In this document: positions 26,794-35,787 of the stretch, piece by piece
Layout of the letters: each line of letters starts with the position of its first letter
How positions within the stretch are numbered: the stretch's first letter is position 1
Assembly: GCA_030345135.1 (NCBI GenBank)
Contig: CP128386.1
Location: 4,284,667 to 4,348,666, forward strand
Length of the DNA: 64,000 nt
From: Chitinophagaceae bacterium DXS
GTDB taxonomy: Bacteria > Bacteroidota > Bacteroidia > Chitinophagales > Chitinophagaceae
Direction: 5' to 3'
Notes under the pieces: generated by a model
The model's input: the letters and a program-made list of their open reading frames with translations, nothing else
The model's database searches: none
Told to the model about the DNA's origin: nothing
Translations under genes and position numbers: made by a program

Positions 26794-28383
26794 TTAGTAC
26801 TTATCATTTTGTTTTAAGTTGGGGTTAGCAGTAAGGTCGGTAACCGGAATCGGGAAGATGTTGAAATGTGCATCCACACCGGTACCGTTTTTCACACCAC
26901 CCTTCCATGGCCATACATAGTTGCTGGTGGTGAACCTGTTATACCTTATCAGGTCGGTTCTTCTGAAACCTTCCCAGTACAATTCGCGTGCACGTTCATC
27001 CAGAATGAAATCGAGACTAATATCTGCTACATTTCCCGAAGCATCGCCATAAGCTCTCTGACGCAGTTTATTGATATAGCTTATTGCAGTTGCTTTGTCA
27101 CCACCAGTGCCGCCGCGCAATACCGCTTCAGCGTAGATCAGGTATTGTTCAGCCAGGCGGAAAAGCGGGAAATCCACATCACTAAAGCTTTGAGAAACAT
27201 TGCTGCCCGGTGTTCCGTCTGAATTTACATTTCTGAATTTTGCAACAGCCAGGCCATCTGTAAATGCAGATACATTGTCAATCTCGATCTTGTCACCCAT
27301 AAACATGGAGCGTGAATCTTTAGTCGTCGCATAGTTTCCAAACAGCAAAGGCAGATTTTTTGTGGTGCGTAAGCCGCCCCATCCACCGCTACTGATTCCG
27401 AATAATTTCTGATCCATGCTGCCACCAACTGACGCGTTAATAATAAAAGAAGTACCGCCGTAGCTCTGTGTATGTAAACCATCATAAGCAATTGGAAAGA
27501 TGACTTCGTTGTTATTCTTATTATTATCAGCCAGGAACAGTTGATTGTATTTTGCCTTCAGGTCATAGCCGCCGGCAATTACTTTGTTTGCATAAGTAAG
27601 CGCATCCGTATACCTGGCTGTTCCTGTATAGGTTTCAGCATTCAGATACAATCTTGCCAATAATGCCCAAACAGTAGCCTGGTCGGCACGTGCGTATTCA
27701 TTTTGGTGAGGAGCAACCATCAGTGGTTCTATTTCTTTTAGTTCCTTCTCTACATAAGTAAAGAGATCTGCTCTTTTTATTTGAGGAGGCAGGTATTTAC
27801 CGATAGGATCATTTTCCGTAACAAATGGAGGATTTGCATACAGATCCATCAGCACCCAGTACTGAAACGCTCTGAGAAAGCGCGCTTCAACCCTGTAATG
27901 TTTAATGTCATCTGCATCAGCTCCGCTAATACCGCGACCAGCAACTTTATCATCTGCAGATTCCCTGATGAACTCGTTACACATGCTGATCTGGAAAATA
28001 GCACGGTCATACAAACCCAATAGGAATGGATTTGTTGATGTCCATGACTGATAGTGCAGATCCGGAATGCCCGGGTCGTTCCATCCGCAGATGGCTTCAT
28101 CTGTTGTTACTTCCTGTGCGTTGAAGAATGTACGCAGGAAATCGGCATTACTACCTTCATCAAGCCCCTGTACGTCAGGCGAACCTGCAGGACCTGCGTT
28201 ACCAGTCAATGCAAAGCTTCCATAGACTTTTGCAAGCACTTGTTTGTAACCTGCAGGTGTTTTGTACACAACATCCGCAGTAATATCATTTGTCGGCGTG
28301 CGGTCCAGATCCTTGGTGCATGATGTTGCAATTACTGCAGAACCCAGAGCCACACATATATATTTAAATAAATTCTTTTTCAT
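26794..28383 (-). CDS. susD: SusD/RagB nutrient-binding lipoprotein
   Basis: 529 residues. Lipobox AVIATSC, then TKDLDRTPTNDITADVVYKT, the usual SusD start. The C-terminal signature is LDFILDERARELYWEGFRR followed by DLIRYNRF and PIPVTDLTANPNLKQN. Such proteins form the lid over the SusC channel and bind glycan. The gene lies 26 bp after susC, and its own C-terminus is 19 bp from susE, so the three are one transcription unit. The amylase context points to starch or maltodextrin. Confidence 0.96.
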   Translation of the reverse strand: MKKNLFKYICVALGSAVIATSCTKDLDRTPTNDITADVVYKTPAGYKQVLAKVYGSFALTGNAGPAGSPDVQGLDEGSNADFLRTFFNAQEVTTDEAICGWNDPGIPDLHYQSWTSTNPFLLGLYDRAIFQISMCNEFIRESADDKVAGRGISGADADDIKHYRVEARFLRAFQYWVLMDLYANPPFVTENDPIGKYLPPQIKRADLFTYVEKELKEIEPLMVAPHQNEYARADQATVWALLARLYLNAETYTGTARYTDALTYANKVIAGGYDLKAKYNQLFLADNNKNNNEVIFPIAYDGLHTQSYGGTSFIINASVGGSMDQKLFGISSGGWGGLRTTKNLPLLFGNYATTKDSRSMFMGDKIEIDNVSAFTDGLAVAKFRNVNSDGTPGSNVSQSFSDVDFPLFRLAEQYLIYAEAVLRGGTGGDKATAISYINKLRQRAYGDASGNVADISLDFILDERARELYWEGFRRTDLIRYNRFTTSNYVWPWKGGVKNGTGVDAHFNIFPIPVTDLTANPNLKQNDKY

Positions 28384-28409
28384 CTGTTTAGTTTTAACCG
28401 TTAGAATTA

Positions 28410-31409
28410 TTAGAAAGCAAGGTTTGCGCCCACAGTATATATTCTTGGTCTGGGATAGAACTTGTTATCTATACCGCCGAAGATTTCCGGATCAACACCT
28501 GTGTATTTTGTTACAGTAAATACGTTCTGACAGTTCGCATTCAGGATCAATCCAAACCTGCTTTTACCCAATTTTCCTAAGTTGTAGGTAAGGCCAATGT
28601 TATCCATCTTCAGGAAAGATGCATTTTGCACATAGTAGTCAGACAACGCCTGTGAATACTTGAAGTTTGTATTTAATACATCTGTTGTTCCGTTCTGTAA
28701 ATATTCCAATGGATTCAACATTGTTTGCGTTCTGTCCAGGTTGGATGCAACGTTGTTATACATATAGTTACCCAGGTTTGCACGCATCACCATGTTCAGT
28801 CCCCATTGCTTGTAATTTAGCTGGGTACTGAAGCCAAGGATAAATTTCGGGAACGGAGATTTGTAGTGATAAAGATCTTTCTGGTTAATGATGCCATCTT
28901 TGTTCAGATCCTGGTAAGCGCCTTCAATTGGTTTACCATTCGCATCATACACTTGTTTGTACACAAAGAATGAGTTGGTGTTATAACCAACAGAGTTCAT
29001 CTGGATGTTATATCCTGTTGCACCGGCAATACCACCTGTTGGGTTACCCAGGAAACTGGAGTCTGCAACTGCTGTAAGCTTGGTGATCTTGTTCACATTG
29101 TAAGTGAAGTTGAAGCCGATGTCCCAGTTAAAATTGCTTGTTCTTACTGCATTGGCGTTGATGTTAAACTCAATACCCCTGTTTTCCACATTTCCAACGT
29201 TTGTCAGCAACTGGTTAGCGAAGTTGGAACCAACGGGGATCGGAATAACGCTTAACAGATCAGAAGTTTTCTTGTAGTAGAAATCTATGCTACCGTTAAT
29301 CCTGTTTTTCAGGAAGCCATAATCAACACCCACGTTGTAAGCTGCAGTCTGTTCCCATTTCAACTTGCTGTCATAAGCGCTTGGTCTGTACATATTGTAC
29401 AATGAATTGCCAAGCTGGTATTGCGCAGTATTGTTACTAAGTGCATATACAGGCAGGTAAGAATAGTTGGCTATACCATCCTGCTGGCCTGTTTTACCAT
29501 AGCTTAAACGCAGTTTCAGGTCTGAAAGCACATTGGAGTTTTTAAGAAATTCTTCTTCCTTCAAACGCCATGTGAAGGCAAGAGAAGGGAAGTAACCCCA
29601 GCGGGAATCTTTTGCAAAACGTGATGAACCATCTGAACGGATAGAACCTGCGAGAATATATTTTCCATCGAAAGTGTAGATCAGGCGAGCATAGTAAGAG
29701 ATCAGGGTGTTCCTTGGCTTATCGTAAGGAAACGCCGGTTTTGTATTCATGATGGTATCACCATTCGCACGTAATGTGTAGTAATTGTAGTTCGTGCTCA
29801 TGTTATCATAGTAACCATAACCTGCAGTTGCGTTGATGTTACTTTTGATAGATTTGATGTCTTTGTTGTAGTTCAGGTAAAACTCACCAACCCTGTTGGC
29901 AATCTCCTGTTTGTATTTTGACATTCTGCCTGAGTCTGTCCATGCCTGTGCAGCATAGGCCGGAATAAACACATCGCCGTGTCCGTGCGATACGTCATAA
30001 CCCAGGTTTAAGTTGGCATGCAGTTCAGGAAGAAAATGAAACGAATAATCGAACTGAATGTTGCCGTAGCTTCTTTCAACCTGGCCTTCATCGTTCTTTT
30101 GCATCAGCAAAGCAACCGGATTGCGTGTTGCCTGCCCGTTGGGAATCGCATCTTCACCTGTACCTTTTGTCCACTCATAATAGCCGCCGAATTTTCCTTC
30201 TGCATACACAGGTTGTGTTGGATCGAAGGTTGCAGCAGCGCCAATGGCATCCTGGTTAGCAAAACGTGTTTTGGTGACAGCGCCTTTCAGGTTAAGATCA
30301 ACTTTCAGGTGGTTGTCAAAAAATTTAGGATTAAGACTTATTCCTAAAGAACCGCGTTGCATTTTATCCGTTTTCAAAATGCCTGTCTGGTCAAGATAAC
30401 CGGCAGATACACGGTAAGGGATATTCTTTACAGAACCTGTAACATTCAGGTTATTATCTGAAGTTATACCTGTCTGATAGATCTGATCCTGCCAGTCTGT
30501 GTTCGCTGTTCCAAGCAATGCTTTTTGCGCATCCGTTCCCAGTGAATCGACCAAAGTGTGGAATTGATTGGCAGAAAGCACATTCACTCTCCTTGCTACT
30601 TTTGACAAAGAGAATTGCGTATTGAAGTTGAAGACAGGCTTTCCGGCTTTTCCTTTTTTGGTGGTGATAAGAATCACACCGTTAGAAGCTCGGGAACCAT
30701 AAATGGCCGTTGATGCCGCATCTTTAAGAATCGTCATTGACTCAATATCGTTCGGGTTGATCAGGCTAAGCGGATTGGCTACACCGGATACGGCGGCAGA
30801 ACCATCAGGATTTTTAGTATAAGCCAAAGGCACTCCGTCAATCACGATCAACGGATCATTGCTGGCGCTAAGTGAAGCACCACCGCGAATACGGATGGTA
30901 CTTCCGCTACCAGGCGCTCCGCCGTTTGAAGTGATAGAAACGCCCGGCGCCTTACCGGCAATCAGTTGTTCCGGAGTTGTTATAGATCCTTTCTGAAAAT
31001 CTTTTGAAGTAACCGTGCTTAAAGAACCTGTTGATTCTTTTTTGCGCGCAGTACCATAGCCGATAACAACCACTTCACCAATATCGGTAGTGCCATGTTG
31101 CAGCGTAAAGTCAAGTGTTTCATCACCGCTTAGCTGAAGCGTTTTTTCCAGCTGCTGGTACCCGATGAAGTTGACTGTGATTGTGTATTTACCAACGGCA
31201 AGGTTGGCAATTTTGTAATGGCCGTCTATGTCGGCAGCTGTGCCTCTATTTAGTTCTCTGATGGTAACAGATGCGCCGGCGAGGGGCTGATTGTTTTCAC
31301 CTGTAACTCTTCCTTCGATAGAACCTTTTTGTTGGGCGTAGAGAAAAGTAGATAGCAGGGAGCATACACTGAGGAGTACAAATTTCCACAAGGGAGATGT
31401 TTTTTTCAT
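28410..31409 (-). CDS. susC: SusC/RagA TonB-dependent outer-membrane transporter
   Basis: 999 residues. The signal ends STFLYAQQ. A carboxypeptidase-regulatory-like domain covers about residues 28-110 (GSIEGRVTGENNQPLAGA). A TonB-box-like EVVVIGYGTARKKEST stretch, plug (SNGVILITTKKGKAGKP) and 22-strand-type barrel follow, ending in an aromatic residue (VGANLAF). It imports maltooligosaccharides across the outer membrane with SusD as lid. It is the first gene of the starch operon. Two GGGAACGTTCCC palindromes lie 65 and 226 bp upstream of its start, indicating repression or activation by the LacI-type protein. Confidence 0.97.
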   Translation of the reverse strand: MKKTSPLWKFVLLSVCSLLSTFLYAQQKGSIEGRVTGENNQPLAGASVTIRELNRGTAADIDGHYKIANLAVGKYTITVNFIGYQQLEKTLQLSGDETLDFTLQHGTTDIGEVVVIGYGTARKKESTGSLSTVTSKDFQKGSITTPEQLIAGKAPGVSITSNGGAPGSGSTIRIRGGASLSASNDPLIVIDGVPLAYTKNPDGSAAVSGVANPLSLINPNDIESMTILKDAASTAIYGSRASNGVILITTKKGKAGKPVFNFNTQFSLSKVARRVNVLSANQFHTLVDSLGTDAQKALLGTANTDWQDQIYQTGITSDNNLNVTGSVKNIPYRVSAGYLDQTGILKTDKMQRGSLGISLNPKFFDNHLKVDLNLKGAVTKTRFANQDAIGAAATFDPTQPVYAEGKFGGYYEWTKGTGEDAIPNGQATRNPVALLMQKNDEGQVERSYGNIQFDYSFHFLPELHANLNLGYDVSHGHGDVFIPAYAAQAWTDSGRMSKYKQEIANRVGEFYLNYNKDIKSIKSNINATAGYGYYDNMSTNYNYYTLRANGDTIMNTKPAFPYDKPRNTLISYYARLIYTFDGKYILAGSIRSDGSSRFAKDSRWGYFPSLAFTWRLKEEEFLKNSNVLSDLKLRLSYGKTGQQDGIANYSYLPVYALSNNTAQYQLGNSLYNMYRPSAYDSKLKWEQTAAYNVGVDYGFLKNRINGSIDFYYKKTSDLLSVIPIPVGSNFANQLLTNVGNVENRGIEFNINANAVRTSNFNWDIGFNFTYNVNKITKLTAVADSSFLGNPTGGIAGATGYNIQMNSVGYNTNSFFVYKQVYDANGKPIEGAYQDLNKDGIINQKDLYHYKSPFPKFILGFSTQLNYKQWGLNMVMRANLGNYMYNNVASNLDRTQTMLNPLEYLQNGTTDVLNTNFKYSQALSDYYVQNASFLKMDNIGLTYNLGKLGKSRFGLILNANCQNVFTVTKYTGVDPEIFGGIDNKFYPRPRIYTVGANLAF

Positions 31410-31473
31410 CTGGCTCGTAATTTAAAGTGACTAGTTTGTTGCTAACAGCGGTTAGCGGGTATAAAAGTAAGTA

Positions 31474-31485
31474 GGGAACGTTCCC
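31474..31485. promoter_or_regulatory. Operator O1: perfect palindrome GGGAACGTTCCC
   Basis: A 12-bp perfect palindrome with central CG, typical of LacI-family operators, 65 bp upstream of susC. Both copies share the flanks TA before and GAA after it. The lacI gene is the next gene upstream. Confidence 0.8.
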
Positions 31486-31634
31486 GAAAATTAACAAGTC
31501 ATTTCGAAGTTATTAACATTACATTTTTAATGAATTTGTAAAAGAGGGATTTTATTTTTTAATCTATTTTATATCAGCTATAAAAACATTTAATTATTTC
31601 ATAAATTGAAATAAAAACATGTGGATAACTTCTA

Positions 31635-31646
31635 GGGAACGTTCCC
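31635..31646. promoter_or_regulatory. Operator O2: second GGGAACGTTCCC
   Basis: Identical 12-mer with the same flanks (TAGGGAACGTTCCCGAA) 161 bp from O1. Paired identical sites suggest looping or cooperative binding by a LacI-family tetramer or dimer pair. Confidence 0.8.
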
Positions 31647-31715
31647 GAAGTAAGAAGATGAAAAAACGTTTTTGCAAAATTTGAACGCTGAATTAATGAA
31701 CCATTTGAGGATTTT

Positions 31716-31889
31716 TTTAAACCATATAAGGCATATAAGGGAATATAAGGTTGACGCCGGGTAGAATTCGTCCGCCGCAAGCTTAACCTTCCGTTTATAG
31801 TTTTTTTGTGAATATGATAGCATATGTTTACGGAGCTCATACTTCTAAACAACTACTTATATTCTCTTATATGCCTTATATGGTTTAAA
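31716..31889. repeat. 174-bp element with 34-bp terminal inverted repeats
   Basis: Left arm 31716-31749 (starts TTTAAACCATATAAGGCATA) and right arm 31856-31889 are complementary at 33 of 34 positions. The interior is about 106 bp and non-coding. The same arms occur at 13556 and 13755-13790. It lies between lacI and the susC operators. It has the form of a MITE-like element; no transposase is near and target-site duplication is not evident. Confidence 0.88.
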
Positions 31890-31933
31890 TTTTCTTCCAA
31901 TCGCGAAGCGTAGCGAGCGATTCCAACCAAAAA

Positions 31934-32959
31934 TTACATAGTTCCAACCGCCGAAGATTTGCGTTGTATTAACTCAGAGTTCAGCACAACTTTCCGTGTC
32001 GCAAAATCTGCTTTGGTTTCATCATCAGCAAGTATCTTGAACAGCACATCTGCTGCTTCAAGCCCCATGTTATAAGCTGGTTGAATAATAGTTGACAATG
32101 CAGGATTCAATAACGGTGCTATTTCAAGACCGGAAAAGCCTATTACTTTAACCTGTTCCGGAATAGAAATATTCAGCTCCATGCAGGTGTAGTATGTTGC
32201 AATAGCCAGACGCTCAACCGATGCAAAAACGCCATCCGGTCGCAATTTGGAGAATGTATCAGAAAGAATGGAAATATTCTGTGTAAGCTCATTGCTGCAA
32301 TCAACAACAAGATTATCGTCCGTCTCAATGCCGTATTTATCCAGCGCATCCAGGTAGCCCTGCATACGCGTTTTACCAATGGACAAATTTTTATTCACCA
32401 CCAGATAGGCAATTCTTTTACAGCCCTGCTGTAACAGGTGTTCCGTGGCAAGAAAGCTACTTTCATAATCGTTGGTAGTTACTTTCGCGGTTTCAATATC
32501 CTCATACACACGGTCAAAGAATACCAGCGGGATATTTTTCTTTTGAAGCATTTTCAAATAGCTGTGATCCTGCTCCTCCCCTGAAACGGACATGATGATA
32601 CCATCCACTTTTCCATTACTGAGGTTCTGAACGAAGGAAACCTCTTTTTCAAACTCATCATCTGTCAGACAGATCAGAACACTATAACCGTTCTTTTTCG
32701 CCACCTGCTCTATTCCGTTAATGGCCTTGGAGAAGAAGTTGTTTGCAATCTCGGGAACAATAACCGCAATAGTGTTGCTCTTTTGAATTCGCAGATTACT
32801 GGCGTGGTGATTAGGTGTAAAATTGAGCTCCCTCGCGCGCGCGAGGATCCTTTCTTTTGTCTCTTTATTGATGCCACTGTTGTTTCGGAAGGCCCGGGAT
32901 ACGGTGGATTTTGAAAGGTTTAAATCTTTTGCAAGCTCAATAATATTAATATCTGCCAT
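31934..32959 (-). CDS. LacI-family transcriptional regulator of the starch locus
   Basis: 341 residues. N-terminal HTH with IIELAKDLNLSKSTVSRAFR and the hinge region NHHASNLRIQKSNTIAVIVP, then a periplasmic-binding-protein-like sensor domain (EIANNFFSKAINGIEQVAKK, FDRVYEDIETAKVTTNDYES). Effector is probably maltose, a maltodextrin or a sugar phosphate; this is inference. It is transcribed in the same direction as susC, 524 bp upstream, and the gap contains two palindromic operators. B. thetaiotaomicron uses the unrelated membrane regulator SusR, so this locus has a different control scheme. Confidence 0.93.
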   Translation of the reverse strand: MADINIIELAKDLNLSKSTVSRAFRNNSGINKETKERILARARELNFTPNHHASNLRIQKSNTIAVIVPEIANNFFSKAINGIEQVAKKNGYSVLICLTDDEFEKEVSFVQNLSNGKVDGIIMSVSGEEQDHSYLKMLQKKNIPLVFFDRVYEDIETAKVTTNDYESSFLATEHLLQQGCKRIAYLVVNKNLSIGKTRMQGYLDALDKYGIETDDNLVVDCSNELTQNISILSDTFSKLRPDGVFASVERLAIATYYTCMELNISIPEQVKVIGFSGLEIAPLLNPALSTIIQPAYNMGLEAADVLFKILADDETKADFATRKVVLNSELIQRKSSAVGTM

Positions 32960-32964
32960 TGCGG

Positions 32965-32972
32965 CAAATCTA
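32965..32972 (-). promoter_or_regulatory. -7 promoter element TAGATTTG of lacI
   Basis: Exact match to TAnnTTTG on the minus strand, ending 5 nt before the lacI ATG. A transcript from it would have almost no leader. No good -33 TTG at 19-21 nt. Confidence 0.45.
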
Positions 32973-33163
32973 ATTATAATTCAATAAAAACCTAATCTGC
33001 GCTTAGCGTACGGTTAATTAAATTGAGATAAAAAATACCGTTAAAAAACCGCGTGAACCGGTCGTGCATAGGCGCATGACTATCATCTTAGGGTATAAAC
33101 ACCCAATACTGGCATGGAAATTTGATTAAGGTAGTTATTACTTAATTTTTAAAATTTTCAGTC

Positions 33164-33364
33164 ATGCCAAACACTAAAACAGATAAGTTAGGTTTTTCTA
33201 CAGAAAATCCTGATACGCAAAGAAACATAGCTGCAAAAGGTCCAAGCCAGGGTGTTGGTAAAGCAGACAGTCATCATGCTGTTGGGCATCCATACGATGA
33301 GGACCTTCAAACCCAAATAACAGCAAAATCGAAGAATAAGAAACAAAACATGAAGAAGAAATAG
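33164..33364 (+). CDS. Small hydrophilic protein, function unknown
   Basis: 66 residues, highly polar, with a lysine-rich tail (TAKSKNKKQNMKKK) and no signal or membrane segment. No family is recognised. It is probably intrinsically disordered. It stands alone on the plus strand, 204 bp after the divergent lacI start, and its composition (Lys, Gln, His, Asp) is more protein-like than the antisense frame. A nucleic-acid-binding or stress-related small protein is possible, without direct support. Confidence 0.55.
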   Translation: MPNTKTDKLGFSTENPDTQRNIAAKGPSQGVGKADSHHAVGHPYDEDLQTQITAKSKNKKQNMKKK

Positions 33365-33367
33365 GGG

Positions 33368-33612
33368 TTTTTTAATTGAAAATTGAGAGTTGATAATTGA
33401 CAATGTGTGCATGCCTAAAATAGGTTGCAACTCTCAATTTTTATTTTCAGGAACAGTCGCCAATCCAGGAAAAATCTTCGTTCAATTTCATTTTCAATTT
33501 TCAATTGTCCCTTATCAATTATTAAAATCCTCCGCCGATCCATTGTCAATTTTCCCCGCCTGAACGACCTTAGTCGGGCAGGAATTTTCCCTTATCAATT
33601 ATTAAGATTCCT
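33368..33612. repeat. Clustered 'TTGACAATTGAAAATTGA' repeats and a TTAGTCGGGCAGG word
   Basis: The 320-bp gap before the TetR-like gene contains several ATTGAAAATTGAGAGTTGATA-like stretches in both orientations (33374-33402, 33425-33440, 33480-33525, 33541-33552, 33587-33606). A CCCCGCCTGAACGACCTTAG segment at 33556-33575 is present in inverted form at 59464-59500. No gene seen. Confidence 0.7.
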
Positions 33613-33686
33613 GCAACTTATTGTGTGCTATCTTTACTTATCTGATTTTCTACGCTTATTCTCCCTTAAAATCTAAACGCTTTTTT

Positions 33687-34322
33687 ATGGATAAACAACA
33701 AATCCGCGACGCCTACGAGCTGTACTGGCTCGAGAATGGAACAAGGCCCATTTCAGTATTTACTTTTTGTAAAAAACTTGATATATCAGAGCCCGATTTT
33801 TACAATGAATACAGCTCTTTTGAAGCCATAGAGAAGGATATCTGGCTGTATTATTTCAATAAAACGGTTGATCAGATACAGAATGACGAAACATACAAGC
33901 GATACACGGTAAGAGAGAAATTGCTAACATTCTATTTTGTATGGGTTCAAACATTAAAAGAGCACAGAAGTTATATTTTGTTGCACAAAAAATCACTCAT
34001 CAATTATGGTGTGATGCAACCCAAACCAGATGTGCTGGAAAATTTCCGCAAAGCCTTTTACGAATATGTGCGCAACCTGATTAAAGAAGGTTATTCCACA
34101 CATGAAATAAAAGAAAGAAAATACATTTCCGACAAGTATGTTCATGGATTTTGGGTGCAGGCATTATTCGTGTTGCGTTATTGGCTGACTGATACCAGCG
34201 AGAAATTCGAAATGACAGATGCGGCTATTGAAAAAGCTGTTAACCTCAGCTTCAAACTTATTATTGAAAACACGTTAGACAGCCTGGTTGACTTCGGAAA
34301 ATTTCTCTTCACAAAAAAATAA
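33687..34322 (+). CDS. TetR-like transcriptional regulator
   Basis: 211 residues, all-helical. The N-terminal region (QIRDAYELYWLENGTRPISV, then FTFCKKLDISEPDFYNEYSS) has the layout of a TetR helix-turn-helix, and the remainder fits a ligand-binding helical bundle. The recognition helix is diverged, so this is a moderate call. It lies 36 bp before an ABC1-type kinase gene in the same direction, so they form a two-gene unit. The ATG at 33687 follows a T-rich stretch; the frame is open 22 codons further upstream into repeat sequence and that part is rejected. Confidence 0.7.
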   Translation: MDKQQIRDAYELYWLENGTRPISVFTFCKKLDISEPDFYNEYSSFEAIEKDIWLYYFNKTVDQIQNDETYKRYTVREKLLTFYFVWVQTLKEHRSYILLHKKSLINYGVMQPKPDVLENFRKAFYEYVRNLIKEGYSTHEIKERKYISDKYVHGFWVQALFVLRYWLTDTSEKFEMTDAAIEKAVNLSFKLIIENTLDSLVDFGKFLFTKK

Positions 34323-34358
34323 TGGACAAGAACTTTTTTCTGCTCCATCCAGATATAC

Positions 34359-35678
34359 ATGAAAGAACAATCTAAGATCCCTACTTCCAAAATAGAAAGA
34401 GCGGGCCGCTTTGTGTCTACCGGTTTCAAAGTTGGCACCAATTACCTGAAACATTACACCCGCAAACTGGTTGATCCGGAGATTGATAAAGAAGATCTTC
34501 ACCAGGAAAATGCAGAGGACATTTATGAAACACTGAGCAATCTGAAAGGAAGCGCGCTTAAGGTTGCACAGATGTTGAGTATGGACCGAGGTATGCTGCC
34601 CAAGGCATATTCAGAACGTTTTGCCATGTCGCAATACAGTGCACCACCTTTATCCGGTCCGCTTGTTATAAATACATTCATAAAGACATTAGGCAAAACG
34701 CCGGCTCAGCTTTTTGATAAGTTTGAGATCAGTGCTGCAAATGCTGCATCTATCGGCCAGGTACATCACGCCTGGAAAGATGGGAAAAAGCTGGCTATTA
34801 AAATACAATATCCAGGTGTGGCGAACAGTGTCCGGACAGATCTCCGCATCGTAAAGCCTTTTGCCATGCGGCTTGTAGGTATGAGCAAGGTTGATATGGA
34901 TAAGTATTTTGATGAGATAGAAACGAGGTTGCTGGAAGAAACAGATTATACGCTGGAGTTTAGAAGATCCGTTGAAGTATCTGATCTTTGCGCGTATATA
35001 CCCAACCTGGTTTTCCCCAAATATTATCCGGAGCTTTCCTCAGAAAAGATCATCACGATGGATTGGCTGGAAGGCAAGCACCTGAAAGAGTTTTTAGAAG
35101 ACAGGCCTTCGCAGGAAGTACGCAATAAAATTGGTCAGGCTCTGTGGGATTTTTATCAGTTCCAGGTACATCAACTTAAAAAAGTGCACGCAGATCCACA
35201 TCCGGGCAATTTCCTGATGCGCAATGATGGTACCGTTGGTGTTTTTGACTTTGGCTGTATTAAAGAAATTCCTGAAGATTTCTATGTGAATTATTTTAAA
35301 CTGACTGAGCCGGAAATTTTAAAGAATGATGAGGAACGGAAACAAATCTATCTCAACCTGGAAATGATTCATCCTGGTGACACGCCAAAAGAAGTAGCAT
35401 TTTTCTCGCAACTGTTTCAAAAAATGATTGACCTCACCACCTTGCCGTTCACAAAAAAAACTTTTGATTTTGGTAACGACGCCTACTTCGAAGAGATTTA
35501 CTCTTACATGGAATACATATCGAATCTTAAGGAAATAAGGGATTCAAAAAATGCCAGGGGTTCCCGGCATTCGCTTTATATTAACAGAACATATTTTGGG
35601 TTGTATTCGCTTTTAAATGATTTGAAGGCAAATATTATTACGGATAAAAACAGGATACTGGATTTAACGGGCGGTTAA
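34359..35678 (+). CDS. ABC1/UbiB-family atypical kinase (ADCK3-like clade)
   Basis: 439 residues. Protein-kinase-like fold motifs: the family KxGQ helix at LKGSALKVAQMLSMD (residues about 62-76), the alanine-rich nucleotide loop AANAASIGQVHHA, the lysine in LAIKIQYPG, catalytic HADPHPGNFLM and metal-binding VFDFGC. ABC1 proteins support ubiquinone biosynthesis or lipid homeostasis; Bacteroidota use menaquinone, so a lipid-related role is more likely. The glycine of KxGQ is replaced by alanine (KVAQ). No C-terminal membrane helices are obvious. It is co-transcribed with the TetR-like gene. Confidence 0.88.
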   Translation: MKEQSKIPTSKIERAGRFVSTGFKVGTNYLKHYTRKLVDPEIDKEDLHQENAEDIYETLSNLKGSALKVAQMLSMDRGMLPKAYSERFAMSQYSAPPLSGPLVINTFIKTLGKTPAQLFDKFEISAANAASIGQVHHAWKDGKKLAIKIQYPGVANSVRTDLRIVKPFAMRLVGMSKVDMDKYFDEIETRLLEETDYTLEFRRSVEVSDLCAYIPNLVFPKYYPELSSEKIITMDWLEGKHLKEFLEDRPSQEVRNKIGQALWDFYQFQVHQLKKVHADPHPGNFLMRNDGTVGVFDFGCIKEIPEDFYVNYFKLTEPEILKNDEERKQIYLNLEMIHPGDTPKEVAFFSQLFQKMIDLTTLPFTKKTFDFGNDAYFEEIYSYMEYISNLKEIRDSKNARGSRHSLYINRTYFGLYSLLNDLKANIITDKNRILDLTGG

Positions 35679-35680
35679 TT

Positions 35681-35769
35681 TGTAGAGACGTTGCAATGGT
35701 AGAGACGTTGCAATGCATAATGCGTAGAGACGTTGCAATGCAACGTCTCTACAATGCAACGTCTCTACA
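35681..35769. repeat. GTAGAGACGTTGCA palindromic repeat cluster
   Basis: Five copies of GTAGAGACGTTGCAATG or its complement occupy the 110-bp gap after the ABC1 kinase. Two face each other to make a perfect palindrome with 14-bp arms (35724-35737 and 35739-35752) around one base. It lies between convergent genes, so it may serve as a bidirectional transcript end. Confidence 0.85.
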
Positions 35770-35787
35770 TGCGGATACGGCCTTCCG

